Below, piece by piece: positions 9,835 to 20,114 of a stretch of 64,000 nt of DNA (its first letter is position 1; each line of letters begins with the position of its first letter). This DNA is from Paucibacter sp. DJ2R-2 (GTDB taxonomy: Bacteria > Pseudomonadota > Gammaproteobacteria > Burkholderiales > Burkholderiaceae_C), in NCBI RefSeq assembly GCF_025717675.1, contig NZ_JAJIRT010000015.1, positions 1 to 64,000 on the forward strand. The letters run 5' to 3'. The position numbers and the translations under genes were made by a program. The notes below the pieces were generated by a model. That model worked only from the letters and a program-made list of their open reading frames with translations, had not been told where the DNA came from and did no database searches.

Positions 9835-12096
9835 ATGCTGCGCTTTCGCTTTCCCATCGTCATCATCGACGAGGACTATCGCTCCGAGAACACCTCGGGT
9901 TTGGGCATTCGCGCCCTGGCTGACGCGATCCAGAAAGAGGGCTTTGAAGTCCTGGGCGCCACGAGTTACGGCGACCTGAGCCAGTTCGCTCAGCAGCAAA
10001 GCCGCGCCAGCGCTTTCATCCTGTCCATCGACGATGAGGAATTCACGCCCGGCCCCGAGCTGGATCCGGCCGTGCTGAGCCTGCGCAAGTTCATCGAAGA
10101 AATCCGCTTCAAGAACGCCGACATCCCCATCTACATCTACGGCGAGACGCGCACTTCGCAGCATCTGCCCAACGACATCCTGCGTGAGTTGCATGGCTTC
10201 ATTCATATGTTTGAGGACACGCCGGAGTTTGTGGCCCGCCACATCATCCGCGAAGCCAAGAGCTACCTCGACGGCCTGGCGCCGCCCTTCTTCAAGGCGC
10301 TGATGGATTACGCGCAAGACGGCTCCTACAGCTGGCACTGCCCCGGCCATTCGGGTGGCGTAGCCTTCCTGAAGAGCCCCGTGGGCCAGATGTTCCATCA
10401 GTTCTTTGGCGAGAACATGCTGCGCGCCGACGTCTGCAATGCGGTGGAAGAGCTGGGGCAATTGCTGGATCACACCGGCCCGGTGGCCGCGTCCGAGAAG
10501 AATGCCGCGCGCATCTTCAATGCCGACCACTGTTTCTTCGTCACCAACGGCACCTCGACGTCCAACAAGATGGTCTGGCACCACACGGTGGCGCCCGGCG
10601 ATGTGGTGGTGGTGGACCGCAACTGCCACAAGAGCATCTTGCACAGCATCATCATGACCGGCGCTGTGCCGGTGTTCATGACGCCCACGCGCAACCACTA
10701 CGGCATCATCGGTCCCATCCCCGAGAGCGAGTTCTCGCCCGAGACCATCAAGAAGAAGATCGCCAAGAATCCCTTGCTCAAGGGTGTGGACCCCGAGACG
10801 GTCAAGCCGCGCATCATGACGCTGACCCAGAGCACCTACGACGGCGTGCTCTACAACACCGAGACCATCAAGCAAAAGCTCGATGGCTGGATCGACACCC
10901 TGCATTTCGACGAAGCCTGGTTGCCGCATGCGGCCTTCCACAACTTCTATGGCTCCTACCACGCCATGGGCAAGAACCGGGTGCGGCCCAAGACCGCCAT
11001 GGTCTACGCGACCCAGTCCACCCACAAGCTGCTGGCCGGCCTGAGCCAGGCTTCGCAGGTGTTGGTGCAGGACTCGCAGAACGTCAAGCTGGACAAGCAC
11101 TTGTTCAACGAGGCGTATTTGATGCACACCTCGACCAGCCCGCAGTACTCCATCATCGCCAGCTGCGATGTGGCGGCGGCCATGATGGAGCCCCCGGGCG
11201 GCACGGCCTTGGTGGCTGAGAGTATCTCCGAGGCACTGGATTTCCGCCGCGCCATGCGCAAGGTCGACGAAGAGTACGACCAGGACTGGTGGTTCAAGGT
11301 TTGGGGCCCGGACAAGCTGGTCGAAGAAAGCTATGGCAAGCCGGCCGACTGGATGCTGGGCGCCAACGAGGCCTGGCACGGTTTTGGCGAGATCGCCGCT
11401 GGCTTCAATATGCTGGACCCGATCAAGTCCACCATCATCACGCCCGGCATGGACATGAGCGGCAAATTTGCCGAGACCGGCATTCCGGCCTCCATCGTCA
11501 CCAAGTTCTTGGCCGAGCACGGCGTGGTGGTCGAGAAGACAGGGCTCTACTCCTTCTTCATCCTCTTCACCATCGGCATCACCAAGGGCCGCTGGAACAC
11601 GCTGCTGACCGCGCTGCAGCAGTTCAAGGATGACTATGACCGCAATGCGCCGCTGTGGCGCATCCTGCCGGAGTTCTGTGCTGCCCAGCCGCGCTATGAG
11701 CGCATGGGCCTGCGCGACCTGTGTCAGAACATCCACGAGGCCTATGCCAAGGGTGATATCGCCCGCCTGACCACCGAGGTCTATCTGTCCGATCTCGAGC
11801 CGGCCATGAAGCCCAGTGATGCGTTTGCGCACATTGCCCACCGCCGCACCGAGCGGGTGGAGATCGACCAGCTGGAAGGTCGGGTCACCACTTCGCTTTT
11901 GACGCCCTATCCCCCGGGCATTCCGCTGCTGATCCCGGGTGAACGCTTCAACAAAAAGATCGTCGACTACCTGACCTTCACGCGCGACTTCAATTCCAAG
12001 TTCCCGGGCTTTGCCACCGATGTGCATGGCCTGGTGGAAGAGAAGGGCGAGGACGGACGCTCGCGCTACTACGTCGATTGCGTAGCGGCCGGCTGA
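9835..12096 (+). CDS. AdiA-type arginine/lysine/ornithine decarboxylase
   Basis: 753 residues from ATG 9835; the open frame extends upstream, but that part lacks family similarity. It is a fold-type I PLP enzyme with an N-terminal response-regulator-like wing (1-130), the catalytic core and a C-terminal domain. PLP lysine K398 sits in QSTHKLLAGLSQAS; HCPGHSGGVAF, VDRNCHKSI and LHFDEAW are further core motifs. Length and layout match biodegradative arginine decarboxylase AdiA (about 755) better than CadA or SpeF (about 715-730). The amino acid cannot be fixed from sequence. It would supply polyamine precursors or acid resistance. No antiporter gene is adjacent. Confidence 0.9.
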   Translation: MLRFRFPIVIIDEDYRSENTSGLGIRALADAIQKEGFEVLGATSYGDLSQFAQQQSRASAFILSIDDEEFTPGPELDPAVLSLRKFIEEIRFKNADIPIYIYGETRTSQHLPNDILRELHGFIHMFEDTPEFVARHIIREAKSYLDGLAPPFFKALMDYAQDGSYSWHCPGHSGGVAFLKSPVGQMFHQFFGENMLRADVCNAVEELGQLLDHTGPVAASEKNAARIFNADHCFFVTNGTSTSNKMVWHHTVAPGDVVVVDRNCHKSILHSIIMTGAVPVFMTPTRNHYGIIGPIPESEFSPETIKKKIAKNPLLKGVDPETVKPRIMTLTQSTYDGVLYNTETIKQKLDGWIDTLHFDEAWLPHAAFHNFYGSYHAMGKNRVRPKTAMVYATQSTHKLLAGLSQASQVLVQDSQNVKLDKHLFNEAYLMHTSTSPQYSIIASCDVAAAMMEPPGGTALVAESISEALDFRRAMRKVDEEYDQDWWFKVWGPDKLVEESYGKPADWMLGANEAWHGFGEIAAGFNMLDPIKSTIITPGMDMSGKFAETGIPASIVTKFLAEHGVVVEKTGLYSFFILFTIGITKGRWNTLLTALQQFKDDYDRNAPLWRILPEFCAAQPRYERMGLRDLCQNIHEAYAKGDIARLTTEVYLSDLEPAMKPSDAFAHIAHRRTERVEIDQLEGRVTTSLLTPYPPGIPLLIPGERFNKKIVDYLTFTRDFNSKFPGFATDVHGLVEEKGEDGRSRYYVDCVAAG

Positions 12097-12113
12097 TCAA
12101 CACGGTCGGACAG

Positions 12114-12143
12114 AAAAAACGGGACCCGAGGGTCCCGTTTTTG
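12114..12143. terminator. Bidirectional terminator between the decarboxylase and fabI
   Basis: A-run, CGGGACC, short loop, GGTCCCG and T-run form a 12-bp stem (12115-12126 with 12131-12142). Because A and T runs flank it on both sides, it can end transcription of both convergent genes. Confidence 0.92.
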
Positions 12144-12170
12144 TTGTGGCTTGTGCCGGCCGGTGTGGGC

Positions 12171-12950
12171 TCAGCCTTCGCTCAAGGCCACGTGGCTGAA
12201 GCCGCCGTCCACATAGGTGATCTCGGCGCTGACGCCGCCGGCCAGATCGGACAGCAAAAAGGCGGCGACATTGCCGACGTCTTCAATCGTCACATTGCGG
12301 CGAATCGGCGTGCTGGCGGCGAATTGGGTCAGCAGCTTGCCAAAGTCCTTGATGCCAGAGGCGGCCAAAGTCTTGATCGGGCCGGCGGAAATGCCGTTGA
12401 CGCGCACGCCCTTGGCGCCCAGAGAGTGCGCAAGGTAGCGCACGCTGGCTTCCAGTGAGGCCTTGGCCAGACCCATGGTGTTGTAGTTCGGCACAAAGCG
12501 TGCGGCACCCAGATAGGACAAGGTCAGCAGTGCAGCGCCTGGGCGCAGCCGCGGCGCTGCCAGCTTGGCCATGGCTGGGAAGCTGTAGGCAGAAATGTCG
12601 TGGGCGATGCGGAAATTCTCCCGGGTCAAACCGTCGAGAAAATCACCGGCAATCGCTTCACGCGGCGCAAAACCGATGGAATGCACGAAACCGTCAAACT
12701 CAGGCCAGGCTTCTCCCAAGTTATTGAACAAGCCCTCGATTTGTGCGTCGTCGGAAACATCGCAATCAAACACCAGTTTGGAATCAAACTCGGCAGCAAA
12801 CTCGGTGATGCGATCCTTGAAACGTTCGCCCTGATAGCTGAAGGCCAGTTCCGCACCCTCCCGATGGCAGGCTTTTGCAATGCCATAAGCGATGGATCGG
12901 TTGGACAGCACGCCCGTGATCAGCAATCGCTTGCCTGCGAGAAATCCCAT
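12171..12950 (-). CDS. fabI: NADH-dependent enoyl-ACP reductase FabI
   Basis: 259 residues, close to the 262 of E. coli FabI. It performs the last reduction of each fatty acid elongation cycle. The SDR variant motif is seen as Y156 and K163 in NYNTMGLAK, with the cofactor loop [16 protein letters not shown]93 in SIGFAP is the position whose change gives triclosan resistance. FabI supplies acyl chains that the fatty acyl-AMP ligase of the distant cluster could also use; the two loci are not linked otherwise. Confidence 0.97.
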   Translation of the reverse strand: MGFLAGKRLLITGVLSNRSIAYGIAKACHREGAELAFSYQGERFKDRITEFAAEFDSKLVFDCDVSDDAQIEGLFNNLGEAWPEFDGFVHSIGFAPREAIAGDFLDGLTRENFRIAHDISAYSFPAMAKLAAPRLRPGAALLTLSYLGAARFVPNYNTMGLAKASLEASVRYLAHSLGAKGVRVNGISAGPIKTLAASGIKDFGKLLTQFAASTPIRRNVTIEDVGNVAAFLLSDLAGGVSAEITYVDGGFSHVALSEG

Positions 12951-13018
12951 GTGTGGCTCCTAGATTTGAAATCAACACAGGATTTTCGCATGCCGAGCGA
13001 TGTTCGCAAGCCGCAAGC

Positions 13019-13047
13019 TTGTGGGCATGGTGCTTGCATAGTACAAT
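13019..13047 (+). promoter_or_regulatory. Candidate sigma-70 promoter of the rimP-nusA-infB operon
   Basis: TTGTGG (13019-13024) and TACAAT (13042-13047) are separated by 17 bp. Transcription would begin near 13054, giving a leader of about 280 nt before rimP. Confidence 0.6.
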
Positions 13048-13053
13048 CCCGGC

Positions 13054-13334
13054 TTCGCTGTGGGACACGGCGGACGGTTTGGTAGCAAAGAGCCCGGTAG
13101 GAATCGGCGCAGGATGTTGGCAGGCTGGAGGTCAAGGTGCCGATGGCGCTCGGGCCCCATAAGCTGGTCGGGCAGTGCAGCAGGCGGACACTTCAAGAAG
13201 TGCGAGTCAGCAAACAGCGCTGTAAGAACGTGGGCGGATTCATCCAGCCCATTTTTTTTGCTCGATCGTTCTTCGTCCATTTGAATTTGCGCCGCCTGAG
13301 GGCGCGCCTTGAAAGAAAAGTAGATAGACCACGC
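13054..13334 (+). other. Long untranslated leader before rimP
   Basis: About 280 nt without a credible gene. In-frame codons upstream of the rimP ATG do not resemble RimP. A T-rich stretch (13250-13260) and a GC-rich segment (GCGCCGCCTGAGGGCGCGCC, 13289-13308) just ahead of rimP could form structures. In E. coli this operon starts with a tRNA gene (metY); I see no tRNA and no 4.5S RNA here. Confidence 0.4.
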
Positions 13335-14000
13335 ATGAATTGGCAAGACGCTGTTGAAAAAACCGTGACCGGTTTGGGTTACGACCTGGTGGACTGCGAG
13401 CGCAGTCCGGCGGGCTTGCTGCGCGTGTACATCGACAAGCTGCCGGCCGAGGCCTTGGCCGGGGCGCTGATTAGCGTTGAAGACTGCGAGCGCGTGACGC
13501 GGCAGTTGCAGTATTTGCTGGAAGTCGAAGGCTGTGCCTACGAGCGCTTGGAAGTGTCGTCGCCGGGTCTCGATCGCCCGCTGAAGAAGCCGTTGGACTA
13601 TGCGCGCTTTCTCGGCGAAGAAATCGAGATCACCTTGCGCATGCCTTTTCAAGGGCGAAAAAAGTACAAGGGCGTGCTGACACAGCAGCCCGTGGCCGGC
13701 GTGGAGCCGGTGGCACTGCCGCTGGTGCCGGTAGCGGCTGAGGCCGGTGCGGTCGTTGAGCCGAATGCTGTTCTGGCAGCGCTGTCGGCTTTTGCGGATA
13801 CCCAGGCCTGGCGCCTGGTGTTCAGCGATGGTGAAGCCGATCAGGCATTGGATTTTTCTCTTGAAGAACTGCGCGAGTCCCGTTTGGTGCCCGTGGTGAG
13901 CTTCAAGGGTCGTGGTGTGAAGCCCGCGCCGGCCAAGAAGCCGCCGCGTGCCAAGCCCGCACGCAAGGATGACAAGGTTGACGGAGGTCCTGATCAATGA
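13335..14000 (+). CDS. rimP: Ribosome maturation factor RimP
   Basis: 221 residues from ATG 13335, chosen because [22 protein letters not shown] is the family start. RimP assists 30S assembly. The N-terminal domain ([33 protein letters not shown]) is standard. The second, SH3-like domain is interrupted after [11 protein letters not shown] by about 40 Ala/Val/Pro-rich residues before AWRLVF, and a basic [13 protein letters not shown] tail is added. This makes it longer than the usual 150-170 residues. The stop overlaps the nusA start by 4 nt (ATGA). Confidence 0.93.
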   Translation: MNWQDAVEKTVTGLGYDLVDCERSPAGLLRVYIDKLPAEALAGALISVEDCERVTRQLQYLLEVEGCAYERLEVSSPGLDRPLKKPLDYARFLGEEIEITLRMPFQGRKKYKGVLTQQPVAGVEPVALPLVPVAAEAGAVVEPNAVLAALSAFADTQAWRLVFSDGEADQALDFSLEELRESRLVPVVSFKGRGVKPAPAKKPPRAKPARKDDKVDGGPDQ

Positions 14001-15475
14001 ACCGCGAACTGTTGATGCTGGTGGACGCGATTTCGCGTGAGAAGAGCGTTGAGCTCGATGTGGTGTTTGGTGCGGTCGAAGCCGCTCTGGCTTCTGCCAC
14101 CAAGAAGCTGTGTGGCGGCGAGGCCGATATTCGCGTTTCGGTTGACCGGGATTCCGGTGCGTATGAAACCTTCCGTCGTTGGCACGTGGTGCCGAACGAG
14201 GCAGGTTTGCAAAACCCCGATGCGGAAATCCTGTTGTTTGAAGCGCAGGAACAAATCGCTGACATCGAGGTGGAAGATCACATCGAAGAGCCCATCGAAT
14301 CCGTGCCCATCGGCCGTATCGGTGCACAGGCTGCCAAGCAGGTCATCCTGCAGAAGATCCGCGATGCGGAGCGTGAGCAGCTGCTCAACGACTTCCTGGC
14401 TCGCGGCGAACAAATCTTCGTCGGCACCGTCAAGCGCCTGGACAAGGGCGACATCATTGCCGAGTCCGGTCGTATCGAAGGCCGCCTGAAGCGCTCGGAA
14501 ATGATCCCCAAGGAAAACCTGCGCACCGGCGACCGCGTCCGTGCCGTGATCCTGGGCATCGACCCGACCCAGCGTGGCCCGCAGATCATGCTTTCGCGCT
14601 CCAGCCCGGAATTCATGAAGGAGCTGTTCGCCCAGGAAGTGCCCGAGATCGAGCAAGGCCTGCTGGAAGTCAAGAGCTGCGCTCGTGACGCCGGCTCGCG
14701 TGCCAAGCTGGCCGTGCTTTCGCATGACAAGCGGGTCGACCCCATCGGCACCTGCGTCGGCGTGCGCGGCTCCCGCGTCAACGGCGTGACCAATGAGTTG
14801 GCCGGCGAGCGCGTGGACATCGTGCTGTGGTCGGAAGACCCGGCGCAGTTCGTGATCGGCGCCTTGGCACCGGCCAATGTGCAGTCCATCGTGGTGGACG
14901 AAGAACGACATGCCATGGACGTGGTTGTGGATGAGGAAAACCTCGCCATCGCCATCGGCCGTGGCGGCCAGAACGTGCGGCTCGCTTCCGAGCTGACCGG
15001 CTGGCGCATCAATATCATGTCGGCCGAAGAATCGGCCGTGAAGCATGAGCAGGAATCGGAATCGGTCCGCAAGCTCTTCATCGAAAAGCTCGATGTCGAT
15101 GCTGAAGTGGCTGATATTTTGATCGCCGAGGGTTTTACCAGCCTGGAAGAAGTGGCCTACGTGCCTATGCAGGAAATGCTGGAAGTTGAGGCCTTCGACG
15201 AGGACACGGTCAATGAATTGCGCACCCGGGCCAAGGATGCCTTGTTGACCATGGAAATCGCCCGCGAAGAAAAGGTCGAGGAAGTTTCCCAAGACCTGCG
15301 TGACCTGGAAGGCATGACGCCGGACCTGGTCGCCAAACTCGCGGATGGCGACATCCACACTCGCGATGACCTGGCCGATCTGGCCGTCGACGAGCTCGTT
15401 GAATTGGCCGGCATGGAAGAGGGCGCGGCCCGCGCTCTGATCATGAAGGCTCGCGAACATTGGTTCAACACTTGA
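13997..15475 (+). CDS. nusA: Transcription termination/antitermination factor NusA
   Basis: 492 residues, like E. coli NusA (495). The N-terminal RNAP-binding domain starts [18 protein letters not shown]. The S1 domain begins near residue 137 ([17 protein letters not shown]). KH1 carries [14 protein letters not shown] (about 252) and KH2 [16 protein letters not shown] (about 318). Two C-terminal helix-hairpin acidic repeats follow ([15 protein letters not shown] and [17 protein letters not shown]). It controls pausing and termination. It overlaps rimP and precedes infB by 70 bp. Confidence 0.97.
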   Translation: MNRELLMLVDAISREKSVELDVVFGAVEAALASATKKLCGGEADIRVSVDRDSGAYETFRRWHVVPNEAGLQNPDAEILLFEAQEQIADIEVEDHIEEPIESVPIGRIGAQAAKQVILQKIRDAEREQLLNDFLARGEQIFVGTVKRLDKGDIIAESGRIEGRLKRSEMIPKENLRTGDRVRAVILGIDPTQRGPQIMLSRSSPEFMKELFAQEVPEIEQGLLEVKSCARDAGSRAKLAVLSHDKRVDPIGTCVGVRGSRVNGVTNELAGERVDIVLWSEDPAQFVIGALAPANVQSIVVDEERHAMDVVVDEENLAIAIGRGGQNVRLASELTGWRINIMSAEESAVKHEQESESVRKLFIEKLDVDAEVADILIAEGFTSLEEVAYVPMQEMLEVEAFDEDTVNELRTRAKDALLTMEIAREEKVEEVSQDLRDLEGMTPDLVAKLADGDIHTRDDLADLAVDELVELAGMEEGAARALIMKAREHWFNT

Positions 15476-15545
15476 GGGCCGCGTGCCCATCGAGTCTGCC
15501 CCAATCATTCGCCCAGCACCGAACGCATAAGTTAAGGATCCAACA

Positions 15546-18500
15546 ATGGCTGTGACTACCGTCGCCCAGTTCGCCGCAGAGCTTCAAAGGCCTGCGAGCA
15601 CGCTGCTTGAGCAGCTGCAAGCTGCGGGCGTCAAGACGTCTTCTACCGATGACGCGCTCAATGAAGCCGACAAGGAACGTCTGCTCGATTACCTGCGCAC
15701 TGCGCACGGTACCGGCGGCGCCGATCGCAAGAAGATCACGCTGACCCGCAAGTCGACCAGCGAAATCAAGCAGGCCGATGCCAGCGGCAAAGCCCGCACC
15801 ATCCAGGTCGAAGTGCGCAAGAAGCGCACCTTCGTCAAGCGCGACGATGCCAGCGGAGTCGATGACGCCGCCACGGCCGCCGCCGAGGATGCAGAGCTGC
15901 ATCGCCGCGAGGAAGAAGCTCAGGCTCAGGCTGCCGCATTGCGCCAGCAAGAGGAAGAGCTGGCCGCCCGCGTCAAGGAACGCGAAGAAGCCGAAGCCCG
16001 CGCTCGCGAAGCCGAAGAACAGCGTCGCAAGGAAAAGGCCGAGCAGGCTGCAGCCGAGGCGCGTGCCGCCGAGGAAGCTGCTGCCCGTGCTGCTGCTGAG
16101 GCACTCGCTGCCAAGGCGGCCGGCAAAGCCAAGCCTCCGCGCCAGACCGCTGAGGCGGCTGCCAAGGAAGCGGCTGCGATCAACCGCGCCTCGGCCGCTG
16201 CCCGTGCGCCGGCACCTGCCCCAGTGGCAGCACCAGCTCCCGCACCTGTTGTGGCTCCAGTTGTTGCAGCGCCTGCGCCTGTCGAAGCTGCTGCCCCGGT
16301 GGTGGCTGCTCCCGTCGAAGCGCCCAAGCCCGCCCTGCGCGTGGTCAAGGCCGTCGATGTCGGCGCCGAAGAGAAGCAAAAACAAGTCGACCTGGAGCGC
16401 CGCCGCAAGGCCGCTGAGGCCGAAGCTGCGGCCATCCGCGCGATGATGAATGCACCCAAGAAGGTGATGGTCGCGAAGAAGGAAGAGCCCAAGCCGGTCG
16501 AAGCCAGCAAGGAAGGCATCAAGGGTACCATCCACAAGAAGCCGGGTACACCAGGCGCGCCTGCCGCGCCGGGTTCGGCCGCTGCGGCTGCCGCCAAGCC
16601 GGGCGACAAGAAGTCGGTCAAGTCGGAAAAGCTGTCTTCCAGCTGGGCCGACGATGCCAAGAAGCGCGGCGTCAAGCCCAGCGGCCCTGCCGCTCCGGGT
16701 GGTGCGCGTCCGTCCACCGCCTGGCGTGCGCCGGGTCGTGGCGGTCCGGCCGGCCGTCGTGGCAATGATCGCAATGCCGACCGTCGCGGTGGTGGCAACT
16801 CGAACTTCGTAGCACCTGCCGAACAGGTGGTGCAAGAGGTTCATGTGCCGGAGACCATCTCGGTGGCCGATTTGGCTCACAAGATGTCCATCAAGGCCTC
16901 GGAAGTCATCAAGCAATTGATGAAGCTGGGCCAGATGTGCACCATCAACCAGCAGTTAGACCAAGAAACCGCCATGATCTTGGTGGAAGAAATGGGCCAC
17001 AAGGCGTTTGCCGCCAAGCTGGACGATCCCGATGCCTTCCTGGAAGAAGAGGGCGTGGGCGCCGAGCAGCAGCATGAAGCGCTGTCGCGTGCTCCGGTGG
17101 TCACCGTCATGGGTCACGTCGACCACGGCAAGACCTCGCTGCTGGACTATGTTCGCCGTGCCCGAGTGGCTGCTGGTGAAGCCGGCGGCATCACGCAGCA
17201 CATCGGCGCTTACCACGTGGAAACGCCGCGCGGCATGATCACCTTCCTGGACACCCCGGGTCACGCGGCCTTCACGGCCATGCGTGCCCGTGGCGCCACG
17301 GCCACCGACATCGTCATCCTGGTGGTGGCGGCGGACGACGGCGTGATGCCCCAGACCAAGGAAGCGATCCACCATGCCAAGGCGGCGGGCGTGCCCATCG
17401 TCGTGGCCATGAACAAGATCGACAAGCAAGGTGCCAACATCGAACGCCTGAAGGGCGAGCTGGTGGCCGAAGGCGTCGTGCCGGAAGATTTCGGCGGCGA
17501 CACCCCGTTTGTGCCGGTCTCGGCCAAGACGGGCGAGGGCATGGACAGCCTGCTGGAGCAAGTGCTGCTGCAAGCCGAAGTGCTGGAACTCAAGGCGCCG
17601 GTGGCCTCCATGGCCAAGGGCCTGGTCATCGAAGCCAAGCTGGACAAGGGCCGCGGCCCTGTGGCCACCATCCTGGTGCAGAGCGGTACGCTCAAGCGCG
17701 GCGATGTGGTGCTGGCTGGCTCGACCTATGGCCGTGTGCGCGCCATGCTGGACGAAGACGGCAAGGCTTGTACCGAAGCGGGTCCTTCCATCCCGGTGGA
17801 AATTCAGGGCCTGACCGAAGTGCCGCAAGCCGGTGATGAGTTCATGGTGCTTTCGGATGAACGCCGAGCCCGTGAAATCGCCACCTTCCGTTCGGGCAAG
17901 TACCGTGATGTGAAGCTGTCGCGTCAGCAAGCCGCCAAGCTGGAGAACATGTTCGAGAACATGGGCGCCGGCGATGTGCAGACCCTGGGCATCATCATCA
18001 AGAGCGATGTGCAAGGTTCGCAGGAAGCCCTGGCTTCTTCGCTGCTCAAGCTGTCGACCGCCGAAGTCAAGGTGCAGATCGTGCACGCCGCCGTCGGTGG
18101 CATCAGCGAGTCGGACGTCAACTTGGCGATCGCCTCCAAGGCCGTCATCATCGGCTTCAACGTCCGTGCTGACGCCGGCGCACGCAAGCTGGCCGAAGGC
18201 AACGCCGTTGACCTGCGCTACTACAACATCATTTACGACGCCGTGGATGAAGTGAAGGCAGCGATGACCGGCATGCTGGCTCCCGAGCAGCGCGAAGAAG
18301 TCATCGGTATGGCCGAGATCCGCACCGTGTTCGTGGCGACCAAGATCGGCACCATTGCCGGCTGTATGGTCACTTCGGGTGTGGTCAACCGCTCGGCTCG
18401 CTTCCGCCTGCTGCGCGAGAACGTGGTGATCTACACCGGCGAGATCGACACTCTGAAGCGCATGAAGGACGATGTGCGCGAAGTCCGCGAAGGCTTCGAG

Positions 18501-18590
18501 TGCGGTATCAAGCTGAAGAACTACAGCGACATCGCCGAGGGCGATCAGCTGGAATTCTTCGAGGTCAAGGAAGTGGCGCGAACGCTGTAA
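15546..18590 (+). CDS. infB: Translation initiation factor IF-2
   Basis: 1014 residues. AAGGA precedes the ATG. The N-terminal third is an Ala/Glu/Arg-rich charged region, probably coiled coil, then Ala/Pro-rich repeats (about residues 215-260). The GTPase domain begins near residue 522: [27 protein letters not shown] and SAKTGEG are G1, G3, G4 and G5. C-terminal domains end in [14 protein letters not shown]-2 positions fMet-tRNA on the 30S subunit. It is the third gene of the rimP operon. Confidence 0.98.
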   Translation: MAVTTVAQFAAELQRPASTLLEQLQAAGVKTSSTDDALNEADKERLLDYLRTAHGTGGADRKKITLTRKSTSEIKQADASGKARTIQVEVRKKRTFVKRDDASGVDDAATAAAEDAELHRREEEAQAQAAALRQQEEELAARVKEREEAEARAREAEEQRRKEKAEQAAAEARAAEEAAARAAAEALAAKAAGKAKPPRQTAEAAAKEAAAINRASAAARAPAPAPVAAPAPAPVVAPVVAAPAPVEAAAPVVAAPVEAPKPALRVVKAVDVGAEEKQKQVDLERRRKAAEAEAAAIRAMMNAPKKVMVAKKEEPKPVEASKEGIKGTIHKKPGTPGAPAAPGSAAAAAAKPGDKKSVKSEKLSSSWADDAKKRGVKPSGPAAPGGARPSTAWRAPGRGGPAGRRGNDRNADRRGGGNSNFVAPAEQVVQEVHVPETISVADLAHKMSIKASEVIKQLMKLGQMCTINQQLDQETAMILVEEMGHKAFAAKLDDPDAFLEEEGVGAEQQHEALSRAPVVTVMGHVDHGKTSLLDYVRRARVAAGEAGGITQHIGAYHVETPRGMITFLDTPGHAAFTAMRARGATATDIVILVVAADDGVMPQTKEAIHHAKAAGVPIVVAMNKIDKQGANIERLKGELVAEGVVPEDFGGDTPFVPVSAKTGEGMDSLLEQVLLQAEVLELKAPVASMAKGLVIEAKLDKGRGPVATILVQSGTLKRGDVVLAGSTYGRVRAMLDEDGKACTEAGPSIPVEIQGLTEVPQAGDEFMVLSDERRAREIATFRSGKYRDVKLSRQQAAKLENMFENMGAGDVQTLGIIIKSDVQGSQEALASSLLKLSTAEVKVQIVHAAVGGISESDVNLAIASKAVIIGFNVRADAGARKLAEGNAVDLRYYNIIYDAVDEVKAAMTGMLAPEQREEVIGMAEIRTVFVATKIGTIAGCMVTSGVVNRSARFRLLRENVVIYTGEIDTLKRMKDDVREVREGFECGIKLKNYSDIAEGDQLEFFEVKEVARTL

Positions 18591-18612
18591 AGCGGAGTTG
18601 CCCCAACCGGCG

Positions 18613-18645
18613 CAAACCCCGCCCTCCCGAGAGTGGCGGGGTTTG
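18613..18645 (+). terminator. Strong hairpin between infB and rbfA
   Basis: CAAACCCCGCC pairs perfectly with GGCGGGGTTTG over 11 bp around an 11-nt loop. The following GTGTTTGTG is only weakly T-rich, so it may be a partial terminator or processing site that lowers rbfA-truB-typA expression relative to infB. Confidence 0.6.
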
Positions 18646-18693
18646 TGTTTGTGAGGGGCGCCGCCTGCAGTTTCAGCACAGGAGTATTCCGAG

Positions 18694-19107
18694 ATGCGAC
18701 ACAAACGAGTCATTCCCAACCGCAGCTTCCGCGTGGCCGACCAGATCCAGCGCGATTTGGCTGAGTTGATCCGCGAGCTCAAAGATCCGCGCATCGGCAT
18801 GGCCACGGTCAATGCCGTCGAGGTCACGCCCGACTACGCCCATGCCAAGGTCTTCTTCTCGGTTCTGGTCGGTGACCCGGCCGAGACCGCCGAGGCGCTG
18901 AACGAGGCCGCGGGCTTTCTGCGCAACGGCTTGTTCAAGCGTTTGCAGATCCACACCGTGCCCAGCCTGCATTTCCACTACGACCGCAGCATCGAGCGCG
19001 CGGCGGAGCTGAGCGCGCTGATTCACAAGGCCAATGCCACGCGCGCGCTCGACGACGAGCCGGCCGCGGCCGAAGAAGAAAACAAGCCGGCAGCTGCCGG
19101 CGAGTGA
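18694..19107 (+). CDS. rbfA: Ribosome-binding factor A
   Basis: 137 residues, normal size. It binds 30S precursors and helps mature the 16S 5' end. The start [25 protein letters not shown] and the KH-like core ([51 protein letters not shown]) are typical, followed by a low-complexity Glu/Ala tail. GGAG precedes the ATG. truB starts 33 nt after its stop. Confidence 0.96.
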   Translation: MRHKRVIPNRSFRVADQIQRDLAELIRELKDPRIGMATVNAVEVTPDYAHAKVFFSVLVGDPAETAEALNEAAGFLRNGLFKRLQIHTVPSLHFHYDRSIERAAELSALIHKANATRALDDEPAAAEEENKPAAAGE

Positions 19108-19140
19108 AGCCAAGAAAAGCCACGCCTTTTGTCGTCCACC

Positions 19141-20088
19141 ATGAACACCCGACCCCAGCGCGTCAAGACACCGCGCCGTGCCCTGCACGGCGTGCTGCTG
19201 CTTGACAAGCCGCTGGGCCTGTCCAGCAACGACGCGCTGCAGAAAGCCAAATGGCTGCTGCGGGCGGAGAAGGCCGGCCACACCGGCACGCTGGATCCTC
19301 TGGCGACCGGTCTGCTGCCGTTGTGCTTCGGCGCCGGCACCAAGTTCAGCCAGGTCAGCCTGGATGCCGACAAGGCCTACACCGCGACATTGAAGCTCGG
19401 CGAGATCACCACCACCGGCGACGGTGAGGGCGAAGTACTCGAGCGCCACCCGGTCAAGGTGAATCGCGAGCAGATCGAGGCGGCCTGCGCCCAGCTGCGT
19501 GGCGAAATCACCCAGGTGCCGCCCATGTATTCGGCGCTCAAGCATGAAGGCCGGCCGCTGTACGAATACGCCCGCGCCGGCATCACCATCGAGCGCCCCT
19601 CGCGCCAAGTCACCATTCACGCGCTCGACATTGAGCACTGGCAGGATGACGAGCTGGTGATCTCAGTGCGTTGCAGCAAGGGTACGTATGTGCGCACCCT
19701 GGCCGAAGACCTGGGCCGTTTGCTGGGTTGTGGCGCGCGCCTGAGTGCGCTGCGACGCACGGCTTCGGGCCCGGTGGCGGTCGAACAGGCGATCAGCCTG
19801 GACGCCCTGGCCGCGCTGACGGAAAGTGAACGTGAAGCCTTGCTGCGCCCACCCGACTCCTTGTTGGCGGATTGGCCCGAGCTGCGTTTGAGCAGCGAAG
19901 AAGCTGCCCGCTTTCTCACCGGTCTGCGGCGCCGTGTTGCCGCCCCCGACGCCCGCCATGTGCGGGTCTACGGGCCCGAAGCGCAAGCCTTTCTAGGCAG
20001 CGCCCATATCGAGGCCGGTGAACTGATCGCCGACCGGCTGCTGAGTCCCGCCGAGGTGCAAAGCCTTGTTGGTTCCCAAGCTGCCTGA
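19141..20088 (+). CDS. truB: tRNA pseudouridine-55 synthase
   Basis: 315 residues from ATG 19141 (a TTG at 19129 is possible). TruB isomerises U55 in the T loop of tRNAs. The catalytic aspartate is D52 in [26 protein letters not shown] and [15 protein letters not shown] are the other conserved TruB motifs, and a C-terminal PUA-like region follows. It sits between rbfA and typA as usual in betaproteobacteria. Confidence 0.97.
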   Translation: MNTRPQRVKTPRRALHGVLLLDKPLGLSSNDALQKAKWLLRAEKAGHTGTLDPLATGLLPLCFGAGTKFSQVSLDADKAYTATLKLGEITTTGDGEGEVLERHPVKVNREQIEAACAQLRGEITQVPPMYSALKHEGRPLYEYARAGITIERPSRQVTIHALDIEHWQDDELVISVRCSKGTYVRTLAEDLGRLLGCGARLSALRRTASGPVAVEQAISLDALAALTESEREALLRPPDSLLADWPELRLSSEEAARFLTGLRRRVAAPDARHVRVYGPEAQAFLGSAHIEAGELIADRLLSPAEVQSLVGSQAA

Positions 20089-20114
20089 AGTCCAGAATTT
20101 TTTGAAAGTGTCGT

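Noticed and set aside
9706-12027. A 773-codon minus-strand open frame inside the decarboxylase gene
   Set aside because: Composition typical of antisense frames; the plus strand has the PLP lysine and family length.
13054-13334. A 4.5S RNA or tRNA gene in the rimP leader
   Set aside because: The conserved GGAAGGAAGCAGCC-type loop of 4.5S RNA and any cloverleaf are absent.
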